From: Rosellinia necatrix
Lineage: Eukaryota > Ascomycota > Sordariomycetes > Xylariales > Xylariaceae
Length of the DNA stretch: 64,000 nt
Assembly: GCA_021209875.1 (NCBI GenBank)
Contig: JAGYVD010000009.1
Span: 2,542,001 to 2,606,000, forward strand
Direction: 5' to 3'
Both the position numbers and the translations under genes were made by a program. The notes beneath the pieces are model-generated. The model did no database searches. It was not told the origin of the DNA and worked only from the letters and a program-made list of their open reading frames with translations. Positions 1-10,934 of this stretch are shown piece by piece. The first letter of the stretch is position 1. Each line of letters begins with the position of its first letter.

Positions 1-91
1 CTCCCACTACATCATCCCATCGTCGTGTTCATAGGCGTGCATTGCTCATTCAAGGCGCGACAGTTCCTTTAGATTCGCATCGTCTGGCATT

Positions 92-1773
92 ATGGCGGAG
101 GCAAGCCTAAAGCCCGAGAAGGACTTCAGCAAGGAGGCCGACCAACAGATCCCGGAAGCAGAGAAGCTTGCCAAGGTGTGCACCCACTTCTGGCATCTCG
201 TACCATTCCCAGAAGACTGCTGACCACATCCCCGCCAGACTGATATACAGGCCGCCATTGAGAAGCTTACGGTCTTCGAGAAGCAAACTCGACAGGTCCG
301 TACCCTCGCTTCATATATATATATATATATGGTACATACAATATGTTGTGCGTCTGGTACTAAAGATAATGTTATATAGGCCTCGGATTTAGCATCGACG
401 TCTCGGACCTTGATCGCGATATGCACGATTTGTAAAGATGCTGGAAACTGGAATCTCCTGAATGACCAGGTTCTTGTCCTGTCCAAGAAGCATGGCCAGC
501 TCAAACAGGCCGTTACCAAAATGGTCCAGACAGTTATGAGCTTCCTAGATCACACCCCAAGCTTGGAAACGAAGCTATCGGCTATCGAAACCCTGCGAAC
601 CGTGACGGAAGGCAAAATATTCGTGGAGGTGGAGCGGGCCCGCGTCACCAAGATTTTGTCAGACATCAAGAAGCAACAGGGGGATTTGAAGTCTGCGATG
701 GAGACACTGTGCGAACTGCAGGTTGAGACATTCGGGTCAATGGATAGACGGGAAAAGACCGAATTCATCCTTGCCCAAGTTGCGCTGTGTATAGAGAATA
801 ACGACTGGACACAAGCGGGCATTCTAAGCCGGAAGATTAGTACGCGGTACCTCGCTCGCAAGCCGAAGAAGACACCAGAGCAACTGGAAAAGGAAAAGAA
901 GGCTCGCGAAGAAAAAGAGAAACGGGGAGAAGAGGTGCCCCCCGAGAAGGATGATGATACCACCGACCTCAAACTGAGGTACTACGAGCAACAAATCATA
1001 CTAGCGAAGCATGACGACAAGTACCTGGACGTGTGTAAACACTACAGACAGGTCCTTGATACGGAGGCGGTCGAGGAAGACCCCTCGAAACTTCAGCCGG
1101 TAAGTTGAAGTCATAGTCGTCCGAGGTCCCCATCCTGTAACTAACCCCAGTCTAGGTTCTCCAGCGCATCATTTATTTCGTTATCTTGGCCCCCCATGAC
1201 AACGAACAACACGATCTACTCCAGCGAATCTACCGCGATACCCGGAACAGCCAGGTGTCCGAGGATGCCGACCTTCTAAAGTTATTCACAGTACATGAAC
1301 TTATGAGATGGCCTGAAGTGTCCAAAGAGTTTGGTCCTCATTTATGTAGCACCGATATCTTTGACAGCCAACCCAACCAATCCGGCGATGAGAAAGCGCA
1401 CCAGCGATGGCAAGATCTGCGCAAACGAGTCATTGAGCATAACGTCCGAGTTGTGGCAAAATACTACACCCGCATCGGTATGAAACGCTTAACACAGCTT
1501 CTCGACCTGACGGAAGACGAGACCGAGAAGTACATCAGCGAATTAGTGTGCTCTAAGACCGTGTACGCTCGTATTGACAGACCGGCTCGGATCATTAGTT
1601 TTGCTAAGCCGAGGGATGTCGATGATGTCCTAAACGAGTGGAGCCATAACATGAAAAGTTTACTTGGGCTACTGGAGCGTGTTGATCACCTTATTACTAA
1701 GGAAGAGATGATGGCCCGTATCCAGCCCGGAAGTAAAGGAGGTAAAGAAAAGAAGAGTAGGAAGAAAGCGTGA
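92..1773 (+). CDS. RPN5: 26S proteasome lid subunit Rpn5 (PSMD12)
   Basis: Non-ATPase subunit of the 19S regulatory lid; a PCI-domain scaffold that helps place the Rpn11 deubiquitinase, acting in nucleus and cytosol. Four exons (92-175, 239-295, 380-1099, 1156-1773) join in frame to 492 residues. Family landmarks are the N-terminal stretch FEKQTRQ-ASDLASTSR, the motif LSKKHGQLKQA, a charged low-complexity segment near 865-960 and a C-terminal PCI winged helix (DLTEDETEKYISELV, then IDRPARIISF). The ATG at 92 follows an in-frame-clean leader and gives the usual acidic start. Intron 2 holds a short AT dinucleotide run. The gene ends in a Lys/Arg-rich tail. The length is slightly above that of animal homologues but normal for fungi. 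It is convergent with the hydrolase gene that follows. Confidence 0.96.
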
Positions 1774-2134
1774 GCGGATGTCTTCCGCTATTGAGTAGTA
1801 ACTGTCCCGCGAATCCCAGATGGCACTCCAGAGGGCGGTTCGGGTTATGAATAGGGGTGCAATCCTCATCCTCATCATGCGGCATGGGAATGTATACTAC
1901 AGAATTGGACCAGGAGGCAACCATGCCATCGTAGACCTTGTGAATATGCTTTCCACGGCGTATCGATACCTCTATCTTATGATTGTCTATATGCTTGTTA
2001 TGTGAAGGGCCCGGTTCATATCTCGCCCCATAAGACAACCAGTAGCTCGCAATTTGCGTGCTGGTGTATTATCCTAATCGCGATGGGGCGATAGCCGCCC
2101 ACAAATCCCAATGTCTTAAAACATCCGACATCAT
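1774..2134. other. Convergent 3' intergenic region
   Basis: Shared downstream region of RPN5 and the FSH1-like gene. Small open frames here show no family signature. I see no RNA gene or repeat. Confidence 0.5.
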
Positions 2135-3298
2135 TCACAGCGACACCGTGGCCCGACTCGCCGACGCCGCCGCCGCCGCCGCCGTAGCCTCCAGGCAGCG
2201 CTGCCGCAGCCACCCGGCCAGCGGCATGACCCAATCCCGGGCGACGGGGACGTAGTGGCCGCCGGGGTGGGTGAGGACGGCGGGGTCGCGGCAGCGGTCG
2301 ACGAGGGCGCGGCTGCGGGCCTCGTCGACGACGGTGTCGAGGCCGCCGAGGAAGTGCAGCGTCGGAGTCGCGAGCGCGGGCTCGTACAGCCACTGCAGGT
2401 CCGGCGGCGGCGCATGGAAGCCCGAGTAGACGACGCAGAACAGCAGGGCCCGGTCGCCGTTGGCCCGTCGGAGCTCATCGAGCCAGGACGAAGAGGGGGA
2501 AGAGGTAGGGGAAGAGGGAAGAGGGGTGTGGAAGGGATCCCGCTCCAGCGCCGCCGCCACGAGCGCCGCCATGCAACCCCCCTGGCTGAACCCCACCACC
2601 CCGTCCACGCCCCCGGCCTCCCGGATCGCGGACGCCACCCGCCGCATCCCCGCCTCCAGGCCCGCGTAGCGCCCGCTTGCCTCGTCTCTGCGGAACCACT
2701 TTTCTCGCAGGGGGTTAGTTTTGGAGGAGAGGGATAAGAGGTTGGAGAGAGGGGGAGAGGGGGGGTTGGGGGGGTGGAAGGGCGGGAACTTACGGCCCAG
2801 TTATCTAGGTCGTCCTCGTCGACGGCGGCGGACGGGTCGTCCGGCGGCGTGTAGCCCGGGATGTCGGAGGGCCGCAGCCGGTGCGGGCCCGACGGGAAGA
2901 TCAGCGTCGGGTGCAGGTCCAGCGGGGACGGGGACAGCGCCTTCACGAGCTGCTTGTGGAGCGCCTTCGTCTTCGCCGAGAACAGGGGCCCGGATTGCGT
3001 GTAGCCTGCCGCGTTTGTTAGCTAGCCAGCCAGCCGTCGCCGGGAGGGAGGGAGTCGGGGGCCGGAGAAGAGGGGGATGATGCTAGGTTAGGGAAATGCG
3101 AGATTGTTGTGGATGCGCGGCCCCCGAGGAAAATTGAAAACAAACGCCTCTGATGGCAAATATCACCCGGACATCGATCGATCGATCTTACGCACCGTGC
3201 AGCATGAGGATCTTCAGCTCCCGCTTGCCCTTGGGGATACTCGGTTTCTTATCCTGCGCGGCCGGCGCCGCGGCGACGGGTTGCCCTGCACTGGACAT
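2135..3298 (-). CDS. FSH1-family serine hydrolase
   Basis: Alpha/beta hydrolase of the fungal FSH1 / human OVCA2 group (serine hydrolase FSH family); substrate unknown, probably a small ester or thioester, cytosolic. Three exons (3196-3298, 2794-3005, 2135-2698) sum to 292 residues. Exon 1 ends in the family opening KILMLHG-Y, exon 2 carries TQSGPLFSAKT and the acidic insert, and exon 3 has the nucleophile elbow GFSQGG. The late HYVP supplies the histidine (GGHYVPVA), and FLGGLDTVVD the aspartate region. The middle intron is purine/pyrimidine-rich on opposite strands. Codon third positions are almost all G or C across exons 2 and 3, unlike RPN5 next to it. The product class is secure, the physiological role is not. 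Confidence 0.9.
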
Positions 3299-4341
3299 GA
3301 GGGTGTGATGCCGTAGTTGGTTGTGAAAACTGCGATTGAAAAGCGAAGTGAGACGAAATAAAAAAACAAATCTATCTGGAATCATCAACTGGAGTGGCGT
3401 AGTTTGAATCTTTCTATCTATCTATGTTCTATGCTGGTGGTAAGAGTGAGAGTTTGTTCTGCGGTGATTGGGCGATTGGATAGTTAGTCGGACTAGGTAG
3501 ATAATCGTTGCGGTCCTACGGCGGGAGCTCGGGATTGGCGGTTATAATCGCTCCTTCCCACGACCAACCCGGAAAACTCGCCGGTTTATGACGATAGGGA
3601 AATCGCGGCGATCGGTAAAAACCTCAAATTTCCCCGAGAATTATTTCCTTATTACAGGTAATGGATGGCATGCTTGAGTCAATTTCCGAACATGGTATTT
3701 CCACGACTGACGAACTGTGGGCTTAGGCATTCTTCTGCTGACCATTCAGGGGCTTATTACAACGAGGCGGCCTGCTACAATCGCTACGAGAATACCATTA
3801 GGGTGGTGGCACTTTGTGGAGCCGGTCCTGCTGGACAGTATGTGTATCTCGAACCTTGTCCTTGTCTTGGCAGGAATTATGCCCAATGGTTGTCATGGTC
3901 ATTGAGGTAAAAGGCGGTATATCTTCATTGAATATCAATGAGTAGTATCCCGTCGATCCCTCTAAGTCGATTGCGAGTGGCTAGGAAAGAGGACAATGCC
4001 GAGACGTAGGTGCTGTCGTACAATGCGGAGGGGAAAAAAAAATAAAAAGGCGCGGAAGGGTGCTATTGATCACTGCGACCTATTGGATGACGGAGCCGTT
4101 TCCCAAGATGGCATCGCAAACATACGTTCCGCGCAGTAGTCTTCACCCATACATTATAGATCTGTAACACAAAGGAACTGTGGTATTTGTCGAACACGGC
4201 TCTAGACTAACCGCGAGCTCCAGATCTATGTATGGTACAGTGATTTTCTCATCTCGCCCGTGCTTCGTGTCGCTTCAGCTGTCACATCGTGCGAAACGCG
4301 TGGTGGTATGATAGCCCGCTTCGCCTCCCGACTCAATTGGC
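3299..4341. other. Intergenic region
   Basis: Upstream region of the FSH1-like gene and downstream of ATP18. It contains a short CTAT repeat near 3410-3425 and an A-rich run near 4034. No ORF here shows a recognisable domain. Confidence 0.4.
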
Positions 4342-4714
4342 TTAATGGCTCGAAGATTTGGCGTTCGGGTTGCGGGGGTCGCTCTTCCATTCGTCGGCTG
4401 CGACACATGGTCAATACTCTATCCTGCTCCCCCGGGGTCTGTGGCGTCTGGCAAGGAACATACACTGCATCATGGCATTCTGCGCTGAGTTGATACCGTA
4501 GGCGATGATGAGGCCTGAAATCGTTGTTAGATCTTCAAGTATACAGAAGGCGGGCGACGGGCGCATGGGATGGGCGTATCGTACCGGCGGCGAAGAAGGG
4601 GGCCAAGGGTTTCGCTATGAGAGGAATTAGCATCGTGGTCCAAAAGCAGCGGCGGATTGGCGTACCCATGAGGCCGGGGAATTTCTTCAGGGGGTGGATT
4701 CCAAACCAAGTCAT
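4342..4714 (-). CDS. ATP18: Mitochondrial ATP synthase subunit J (Atp18/i-j)
   Basis: Small membrane subunit of the F1Fo ATP synthase in the inner mitochondrial membrane, involved in dimer/peripheral Fo structure. It is hidden because the 61-residue protein is spread over four exons: 4666-4714, 4585-4614, 4464-4514 and 4342-4397 (49, 30, 51 and 56 bases, total 186 with the stop). The joined reading gives MTWFGIHPLKKFPG, then AKPLAPFFAAG, then LIIAYGINSAQNAMM, then DEWKSDPRNPN. These match the family's LKKF start, PFFAAG transmembrane entry and D-E-x-K-x-DPRNP tail. All three introns have GT and AG borders. An in-frame upstream extension from 4933 exists but would add about 70 unrelated residues. 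The start at 4714 gives the usual family length. Confidence 0.9.
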
Positions 4715-5669
4715 CTTGACGGTATTGAGTGGGTGGCGTAAAGGTTGTTGAGGAGGAGGTTGACGTTGCGGCTGATGAGAAGAGGCACGACGTATCGGAA
4801 TGCCACAACCAAAGCGAGCGAGCGGTTTTCGAAGGTCAAGCTCTGCGAAGCAGCCGAACCCGGGAAAGTGGCGGTGGCCTGGTTGTGGCTTGATTTTGCA
4901 TTCGGAGGACTGTGCGGTCTCTTGTAATGGCACAGTAGTTAAGATGCGCTAATCACTTAGTAGCTACTGATATGGGCTAGTGCTAGTTCGGTTATGAGGG
5001 AACATGAACAATTGATGTCATCCCCGGCTAGGGTCCCGGTCCCAGCTCCCCCCAGGTTCTGCACTACCTGGTGTACCACCTAACCCTAGGCAGGTAGCTA
5101 ACTCCAACTCTCCACCTCCACCTTCTACTCCCACCTCCAGTGACGTCCACAAGCAACATGCAACCTTGACTGATACCTGAGAAGACGGCCGCCCAGACAG
5201 ACGCGAACCAGCTTAATCCCTCACGAAAACAACCCAATTCAACCACCCAAGCTCTTCCAGATAGGATACAGGAATCGTCCCCTAGGCCAATTCCTCGTTA
5301 CCATAGTACACCAGCTCTGCATCTTCGTTTCGCTACCTGTTCTTTTCCCCATCCATCTCCAAGCGTGCTCCTCTGCTCCTCTGCTCCTCTCCTACACTGG
5401 CACCGGGAGCTAGAGTCAAGGCCAACCAACCAACTCCGCATCTTCACCCAAGGGCCCAAGGGCACCTTTCACCCCTCACCACTGCCATCTTGTCTAACCG
5501 CTCACCTTCTCGGCCTACATCCCGGTTATTGCCATCATCCATTTGCACCCATTCCCCATCCGCATTAGGTGCTTGTCTTGTCTACGTTCACTTCATCTGC
5601 GACCTTGGGTTTCACTACTCTTCCCATCCTCGCTTCCCTCTCGTAGCGGTGGGCCTCCCAGTCGTCAAG
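4715..5669. other. Divergent promoter region of ATP18 and the NIPSNAP gene
   Basis: About 950 bases between two mitochondrial genes facing away from each other, so a shared regulatory region is possible. It is rich in CT tracts upstream of 5670, as is common in fungal leaders. I see no further gene. Confidence 0.45.
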
Positions 5670-6768
5670 ATGATCGCTCGAAGCATTGTACGTGCAGCAG
5701 CGCCAGCCCCGCGCGCTCTGCGTGCATTTAGCTCGTCGGTTGCCCAGCAGCGTACACCCTCGATAGCAGACGTATCGCCCAACGGCGTCGAATCGTTCAA
5801 TGCCAAGCAAAAGGAATTTAGGGAGAATCTGGTGAAAGCTCAACAGGAGAAAGCAGCCAGTATGTCCGGTACTTCCTTGCCCGTCCCTGACTGCATTATC
5901 CACTAGACCACGCTAACGCTGTTGCCCCAGGACAACGAGCGGAGGCGGCCTCCAAGACCGAATCCGACCGGCCCGATGGATTACTATCTCGAGTTATCTA
6001 TGGTACAAAGGAAGGTCGTGAGTTGGACGCGCAGCTCGAGGCAAGCTTCTCCGCGGTCTTGGCTCGTGGTAAATACGTTCACTCCATCGTCTTCCATGAG
6101 GTCAAACCCGACAAAGTAGACGAATATGTCAAGCTTGTGGGTGATTGGTATCCCAAGATGGCTTCCATGGAGAAGAATAAGGTTCATCTAGTTGGAAGCT
6201 GGCGTACAGAAGTCGGTGACTGCGACACGTTCGGTGTGTTGCCCGATCCACTCCGCCCAAAGCTCCTCGCTAACACATGACAGTCCATATCTGGGAATAC
6301 CAGCGTTATCAAGGCTATCATGAATCACTGAACACTATTTCGAAGCAACCAGGTTATGACGAGTTCACCGCAAAACTCAAGACCCTACTCAAGCACAAGC
6401 AGACCTCTCTCATGCAAGAGTTCTCCTTCTGGCCGACCACCTCTCCTCGGAAGCTTGGTGGTGTATTTGAGTTGCGATCCTACACACTCCATCCCGGCAA
6501 TTTACTCGAGTGGGAGACCCACTGGCGACGTGGCTTGAAGGCCCGACGGGAGGTAATGGAGGGTGTGGGCGCATGGTTTGTTCAGATAGGAGACCTGAAC
6601 ACCGTCCACCACCTTTGGCAGTTTGCGGACCTCGAGGAGCGAAAAACGCGACGAGAACAGAGTTGGAAGCAGGAAGGCTGGGCCGAAACCGTGCACAAGA
6701 CCGTTCCCCTCATCCAAACTATGAAGTCGAGGATCCTTATCCCGATGCCCTGGTCCCCGGTTGCTTAA
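5670..6768 (+). CDS. NIPSNAP-family mitochondrial protein
   Basis: Member of the NIPSNAP family (ferredoxin-like alpha/beta barrel domains), proteins that sit in mitochondria and are linked in animals to mitophagy signalling; the molecular activity is unsettled. Exons 5670-5859, 5931-6233 and 6284-6768 give 325 residues. The N-terminus (MIARSIVRAAAPAPRALRAF) is a clear arginine-rich mitochondrial presequence. Two repeated NIPSNAP domains follow: the first around YVHSIVFHEVKPDKVDEYVKL...GSW, the second around GGVFELRSYTLHPGNLLEWE with HHLWQFADLEERK. The C-terminal IPMPWSP is typical. The ATG at 5670 is preceded by a pyrimidine-rich leader and starts the presequence. Confidence 0.92.
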
Positions 6769-7710
6769 GCTCCAGCTACGCTTTTCAACCATCACCACAG
6801 GTTCGCGATCAATATGGCTGTTCAGTAATCCACCTCTAACATAGGAGTCCGGGGCTGGGATGTCTTGATTTTACGCATGGGGCCAGGATTGTTTGTCTGA
6901 GGTTCTGATGTCTGTGTATTATAACTACTGTGAGCAAGGTGCTGCTATGGTCGTTTTGACCCTTCGCTTTCCTATGCCGCGTGGCTTCGCTCCGGGCAGA
7001 GGGAATTAACAATAGGCGCAAGCAATTTTATTCTCTATTTTTGTGATGTGCACGCGACCCGCCAATACATTTTTTAAGCGAATATGCCTCCCTTTCGTCA
7101 AGCTTGGTCGCGCGTACGAGCCTCTATCCTCCACGAATAGCACCACGGCCAAAAATTAGGTTGTCACCGCCATTTGACTGAATCACGGCATCACGGTGCC
7201 TGCTTGCCCCCCCCTCCTCCCCCCTCTAACGCAGAGTCGGCAACTTGCACATCAATGCGCAAGTGGGCCCGACTCTGGGCTCTGACGACCACCTCGATCG
7301 AGCAACGTACGATTACGCGAGTTACGGAACATAATATCCGGAATTTCTTGGTTATCTCTGTACTCTCTAGCTTGCTTGAATGAACCTTCATCGCATGGGA
7401 TGGCCACTGGCCACATGCCCTCGCGTATCAGTCTCAGTACCATAACACATATGTGACGATTCCTGAGAGCGTATGGAAGAAGAGACGTAAATAGAATACG
7501 GGCGGGAGGGAAGGGGAGGGGAGGAGGGGGCAAGCGTTGTTTTTTTTAAGCACATCCATCGCGCGCTGTGTGCATGGTCTGGATCTCGCCCTCGGAGCCA
7601 GCTTTTCACCTCTCCTCCTTGACCCATCGTTGTTATGTGATTTGCTTGCCGCTCTCTCCTTCTTCTCCTCCTCCTCCTTCTTCTCCTCCTCCTCCTCCTT
7701 CTCCTTCTCC
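6769..7710. other. Convergent intergenic region with polypyrimidine tract
   Basis: Downstream sequence of the NIPSNAP and Rogdi genes. A CT-rich tract (TCC/TTC triplets) runs from about 7650 to 7712, ending at the stop of the Rogdi gene. It opens spurious Ser/Phe-rich frames that I do not call. Confidence 0.5.
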
Positions 7711-9177
7711 TTATTCCTTCAAAAATCTATTTCCTCCCCCCATGACGGCGGCGAGGTTTCGGCGCGCCAGGCCCAGCGTGTTGGAGAGCGCCGTCAGTTT
7801 CGTAGACATGGACAGCAGGCTGGGGTCCGCGCTCTCGACGCGGACCTTCTCGCGCACGTAGACCTTCGTCGTGAGCCCCCCGTCACCATCACCTCCACCG
7901 CCCATCGCGGCGCCGGCGGTGGCGGCACCCGTGCTCTCGTTCCTTGCCCCGGTCAGACCGCCGCCCCGTGACCCTTTGGTGGGGTACGGCTGACTTCGGC
8001 CGGACGCTGCCGTCGCCTGGCCGGAAGCGGGGGCGGGGGCCTCGAACTCGTGGTGCCGGTACGCGAAGACGCGCTCGGCCTCGTCGTGCTCCAGCCGCCG
8101 CGCGGTGCCGATGGCCAGGGCGAGCTTGACGCCCAGGTTCACGGGCGCGTCGGCGGGCTCGAGGGCCCGCAGGTGCAGCACCAGGCACGCGTCCTGGATG
8201 GTGACGTGGAAGGAGAGCGCGTGGGACAGCGGCGGCGCGAAGGACGTCGAGGCCGCCGAGTGCTGCGTCCAATGGCCGCCGCCACCGCCGCCGCCGCCGC
8301 CGCCGTCGCCCACGTCTGTCGTGGCGGTCCCCGGCCTGCTCGCGGGCGCGGGCGCGGGGACGGGGGCGGTGCCCTTTAGGATCGCCGACGCCTCGTCAAT
8401 GGCCTGGGCTAGGAGCCGCAGCTGCGAAGAGAGGAAAACGGCGGTCGCGGCGACGGAGGTGGTCCCGCCACCCCGCTGCTCTCTGCCACCGCCCCCGTTG
8501 CTGCGCTCCCCCTCGGTGAAGCATAGCGTCGCCAGATCCACGGCCTGCGTGAGCAGGGCGTTCAGCGCCACCAGCGGCGCGAGATGGATCGGGTGCGCCG
8601 AGTTGATGGAGACGGTCAGTGGCGCCGTCGTCCGGAGCCTGGTGTGGATCGTCCCCCTTGACGAGCCGGGTGCCCACCCTCGTGACGTGGCCCTTCACTA
8701 ACTCGGCGCGCGGCGTGCTGAGCACGAGGGTGCTACCCGGGTCGATGGGGGCCAGGAGCGCGTAGCATTCTGCCAGCCCGTATCTCAGCGAGTGCAGGGT
8801 TGTTTTCAGGGAGTTGAGGAGCCATTCTAGCTCGCGGGCCTGTGCTGATTGTGAGTGAGAGGGAGAGGAGGGGGGGCTTGGAGGTAGAGGCTGATGAGTT
8901 CTTTGGGGATGTTTGGGTAAAGGGGGGAGGCGGAGGCGGAGGCGGAGGAGGAGGGGCTGTGGTTAGAGAATATGGCTCCACGAGGACGTAGTCATCCTCT
9001 ATCAGCATTATGATGTGCCTATGTAGAATCCTTCACACAGGAATGGGGGTTGCGTCGTAATTATTGGATATGAGCTTGCGAGAACAGGATCAGCGTGTAA
9101 GAGAATCGTACCTGAGTAGCGTCCTCCTCGATTTTAAGCTGGTCTGGCGCAATAGGAGGCCAGATCTCAACAGACAT
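7711..9177 (-). CDS. Rogdi/Rav2 leucine-zipper family protein, apparent frameshift
   Basis: Homologue of animal Rogdi and yeast Rav2, a RAVE-complex subunit that promotes V-ATPase assembly. Exon 1 (9112-9177) encodes MSVEIWPPI; exon 2 (7711-8839) starts ARELEWLLNSL and carries STLVLSTPRAELVKGHVTRVGTR. After that the reading frame must shift by one base within a run of five C (plus strand, 8653-8657) to continue as TIHTRLRTTAPLTVSINSAHP and on to the C-terminal YVREKVRVESADPSL and ALSNTLGLARRNLA. Exon lengths sum to 1195, one more than a multiple of three, so one extra base explains it; the corrected product would be 397 residues. A poly-Gly stretch from GCC repeats lies near 8280-8310. A sequencing or assembly error is more likely than gene death. 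Confidence 0.85.
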
Positions 9178-9777
9178 GGCCGTCACCGAGAATAAGAGCC
9201 ACTGGTAGGTCTAATTAGTGTAGGCAGCCATTCTGCTACCGAGTCGTTCGATGGTTGTAAGTTTGCTGGATGTATGTAGGTAGATCAAGCTGCGTAGCTA
9301 TGATGAGATGTGATCTAGAGAGCTGAGTAGCTGAATCCCTTACGTACCTACCTCCAACAAGGTAGGTATGGTAAATAGGTAGGTACCTAGTGTGGAGAGC
9401 CCCACAAGGTGCAGGTGCCAGGTTGTACCATATGTGTGTTAGGTATGCACTTGGTACCCATGGAATACAGGCGTCTAATTACTAACTTACCCCACTAGCC
9501 TCGCTAGATATCCGCTATAGTGCGCTAGCCGCCGCCCTAACGTCCGTTGATTTGGGGATATATCCAGGTAGCTTCAGGAAATTTATTCAAGGCTGCCGCT
9601 TTCACGAAATTCCTATGTTTGCATACCATGATCCCGTGTGTCCACGACAGGCAGCTGACATGAGAATAAAAGCAACGATACCTAAAACCTTTATACGCCT
9701 GCCTGGAGGATGAACTAAGGAACGTGTTATAAGAAATACGATTCTCCAACTTCGAGCCCCCTAAAACAGTCAAGATC
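9178..9777. other. Divergent promoter region with TAGGTAGG motifs
   Basis: Region between the Rogdi and POP7 starts. It holds several copies of TACCTACC / TAGGTAGGTACCTA-type words (about 9345-9400). The same words recur in other intergenic regions of the window. Confidence 0.5.
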
Positions 9778-10409
9778 ATGGATATCGACGATCGCCAACC
9801 TTCACAGCTGCCTGGCGCCACCGCAGGAAAACTGCCGCCTATACCAAAAGGTACGCTCGCTTCTCCGAGCGGGTTGATGACACGGTTACTCACCTGAAAC
9901 TATCTCCAGGGGCCACAGTTCGCAGACGCCCGATCCCTTCTGGGCCAGTGGCCTCAACCCCCTCGGCTCGTCGCATCCATGTATCAGCCAAAACGCCCTT
10001 TCGATCGGTAACCACGCGCGTGCGCAAGCAGTTAGACAAGTACTTGCGTGAGTCGGCCTCTTCAAGAGCTGCTTTTACGAACAAGCTATCACAGAAGAAG
10101 AACGCCTCGCTGGGGGAACGTGTCCGTCGCATCCAAGAGCAATCGCAGAATACCCGCACCGGCGGCCTTGGCCTCGGGCTGGAGAACTCCGGCGAGGTAC
10201 TGGTGATAGGTACCGGACGCGCGATCCAGAAAGTCACCGAAGTTGCGCTATTCTTCCAGAAGCAGTCTGATTGTATTGTGCAGTTGCGCACGGGGAGTGT
10301 GGCCGCCATTGACGATATCATCTCTAAAGAAGAAGACGGTCTTGAGGGAGAAGTGATAGAGCGAGCTAGAATGATGAGCTCGCTCGAAGCCTCCATCCGG
10401 CTTCGATGA
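9778..10409 (+). CDS. POP7: RNase P/MRP subunit Pop7 (Rpp20), Alba fold
   Basis: Nuclear RNase P and RNase MRP protein that with Pop6 binds the P3 arm of the RNA, acting in tRNA and rRNA maturation. Exons 9778-9850 and 9910-10409 give 190 residues. The Alba-type core is visible as SGEVLVIGTGRAIQKVTEVALFFQ, followed by a strand VQLRTGSVAAIDDI and an acidic helix ending in EGEVIERARMMSSLEASIRLR, as in fungal Rpp20 proteins. The N-terminal half is basic (VRRRPIP, RVRKQLDKYL). The start follows an AAGATC context, and the intron removes an in-frame stop-containing stretch. Confidence 0.88.
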
Positions 10410-10934
10410 TGAGTCCGCCGAAAATATGCATAGTTATTACGATCATAAGTATTAGGCTGGGTGGATGGCCATCCAAGACTCTCACTTGGTTTGGACTAGG
10501 CTCCTGGAACGGGAGCCCCGTAATCCCGGATGCATTTTCTACTCGATCGCACAGTTGTCCCTATTCGAACGAGCTGGTCGAAACCTAGATTGACTCGGGG
10601 CTGATTATGGCATCCGTCTATAAAGTCATCGGCGTTAGGCACGTAAAAGATCGGGTCCAGCCGACATTCTCCAAAGACCCTAGATGAGGAACCCAGTTGA
10701 GGAACCAGGATGAGGGGTTTATGACACTCCAGCCAATGCCACCCTTAGTCACCCAATACATATACCACAGCTTAGGAAGAACAATAAATACCTAATAATA
10801 CTAATGGACTAGATTGAACTATTCAGCGGTTCAAAGCACCAATCCACCAACGCAATAACTAAACTTGATCACGGCAACGTCACCAGAATCCCACCCCTTT
10901 GATCAGTCCTAACCCAAATAACCCGCGGACTCAG
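10410..10934. other. Intergenic region
   Basis: Promoter side of the FAD oxidase gene and 3' side of POP7. A/T-rich near 10760-10870. No gene or repeat recognised. Confidence 0.4.

Noticed and set aside
4535..4933. 132-residue minus-strand frame containing the ATP18 N-terminus
   Set aside because: It reads through two ATP18 introns. The in-frame extension before 4714 has no similarity to subunit J, and the spliced short form accounts for the conserved residues.
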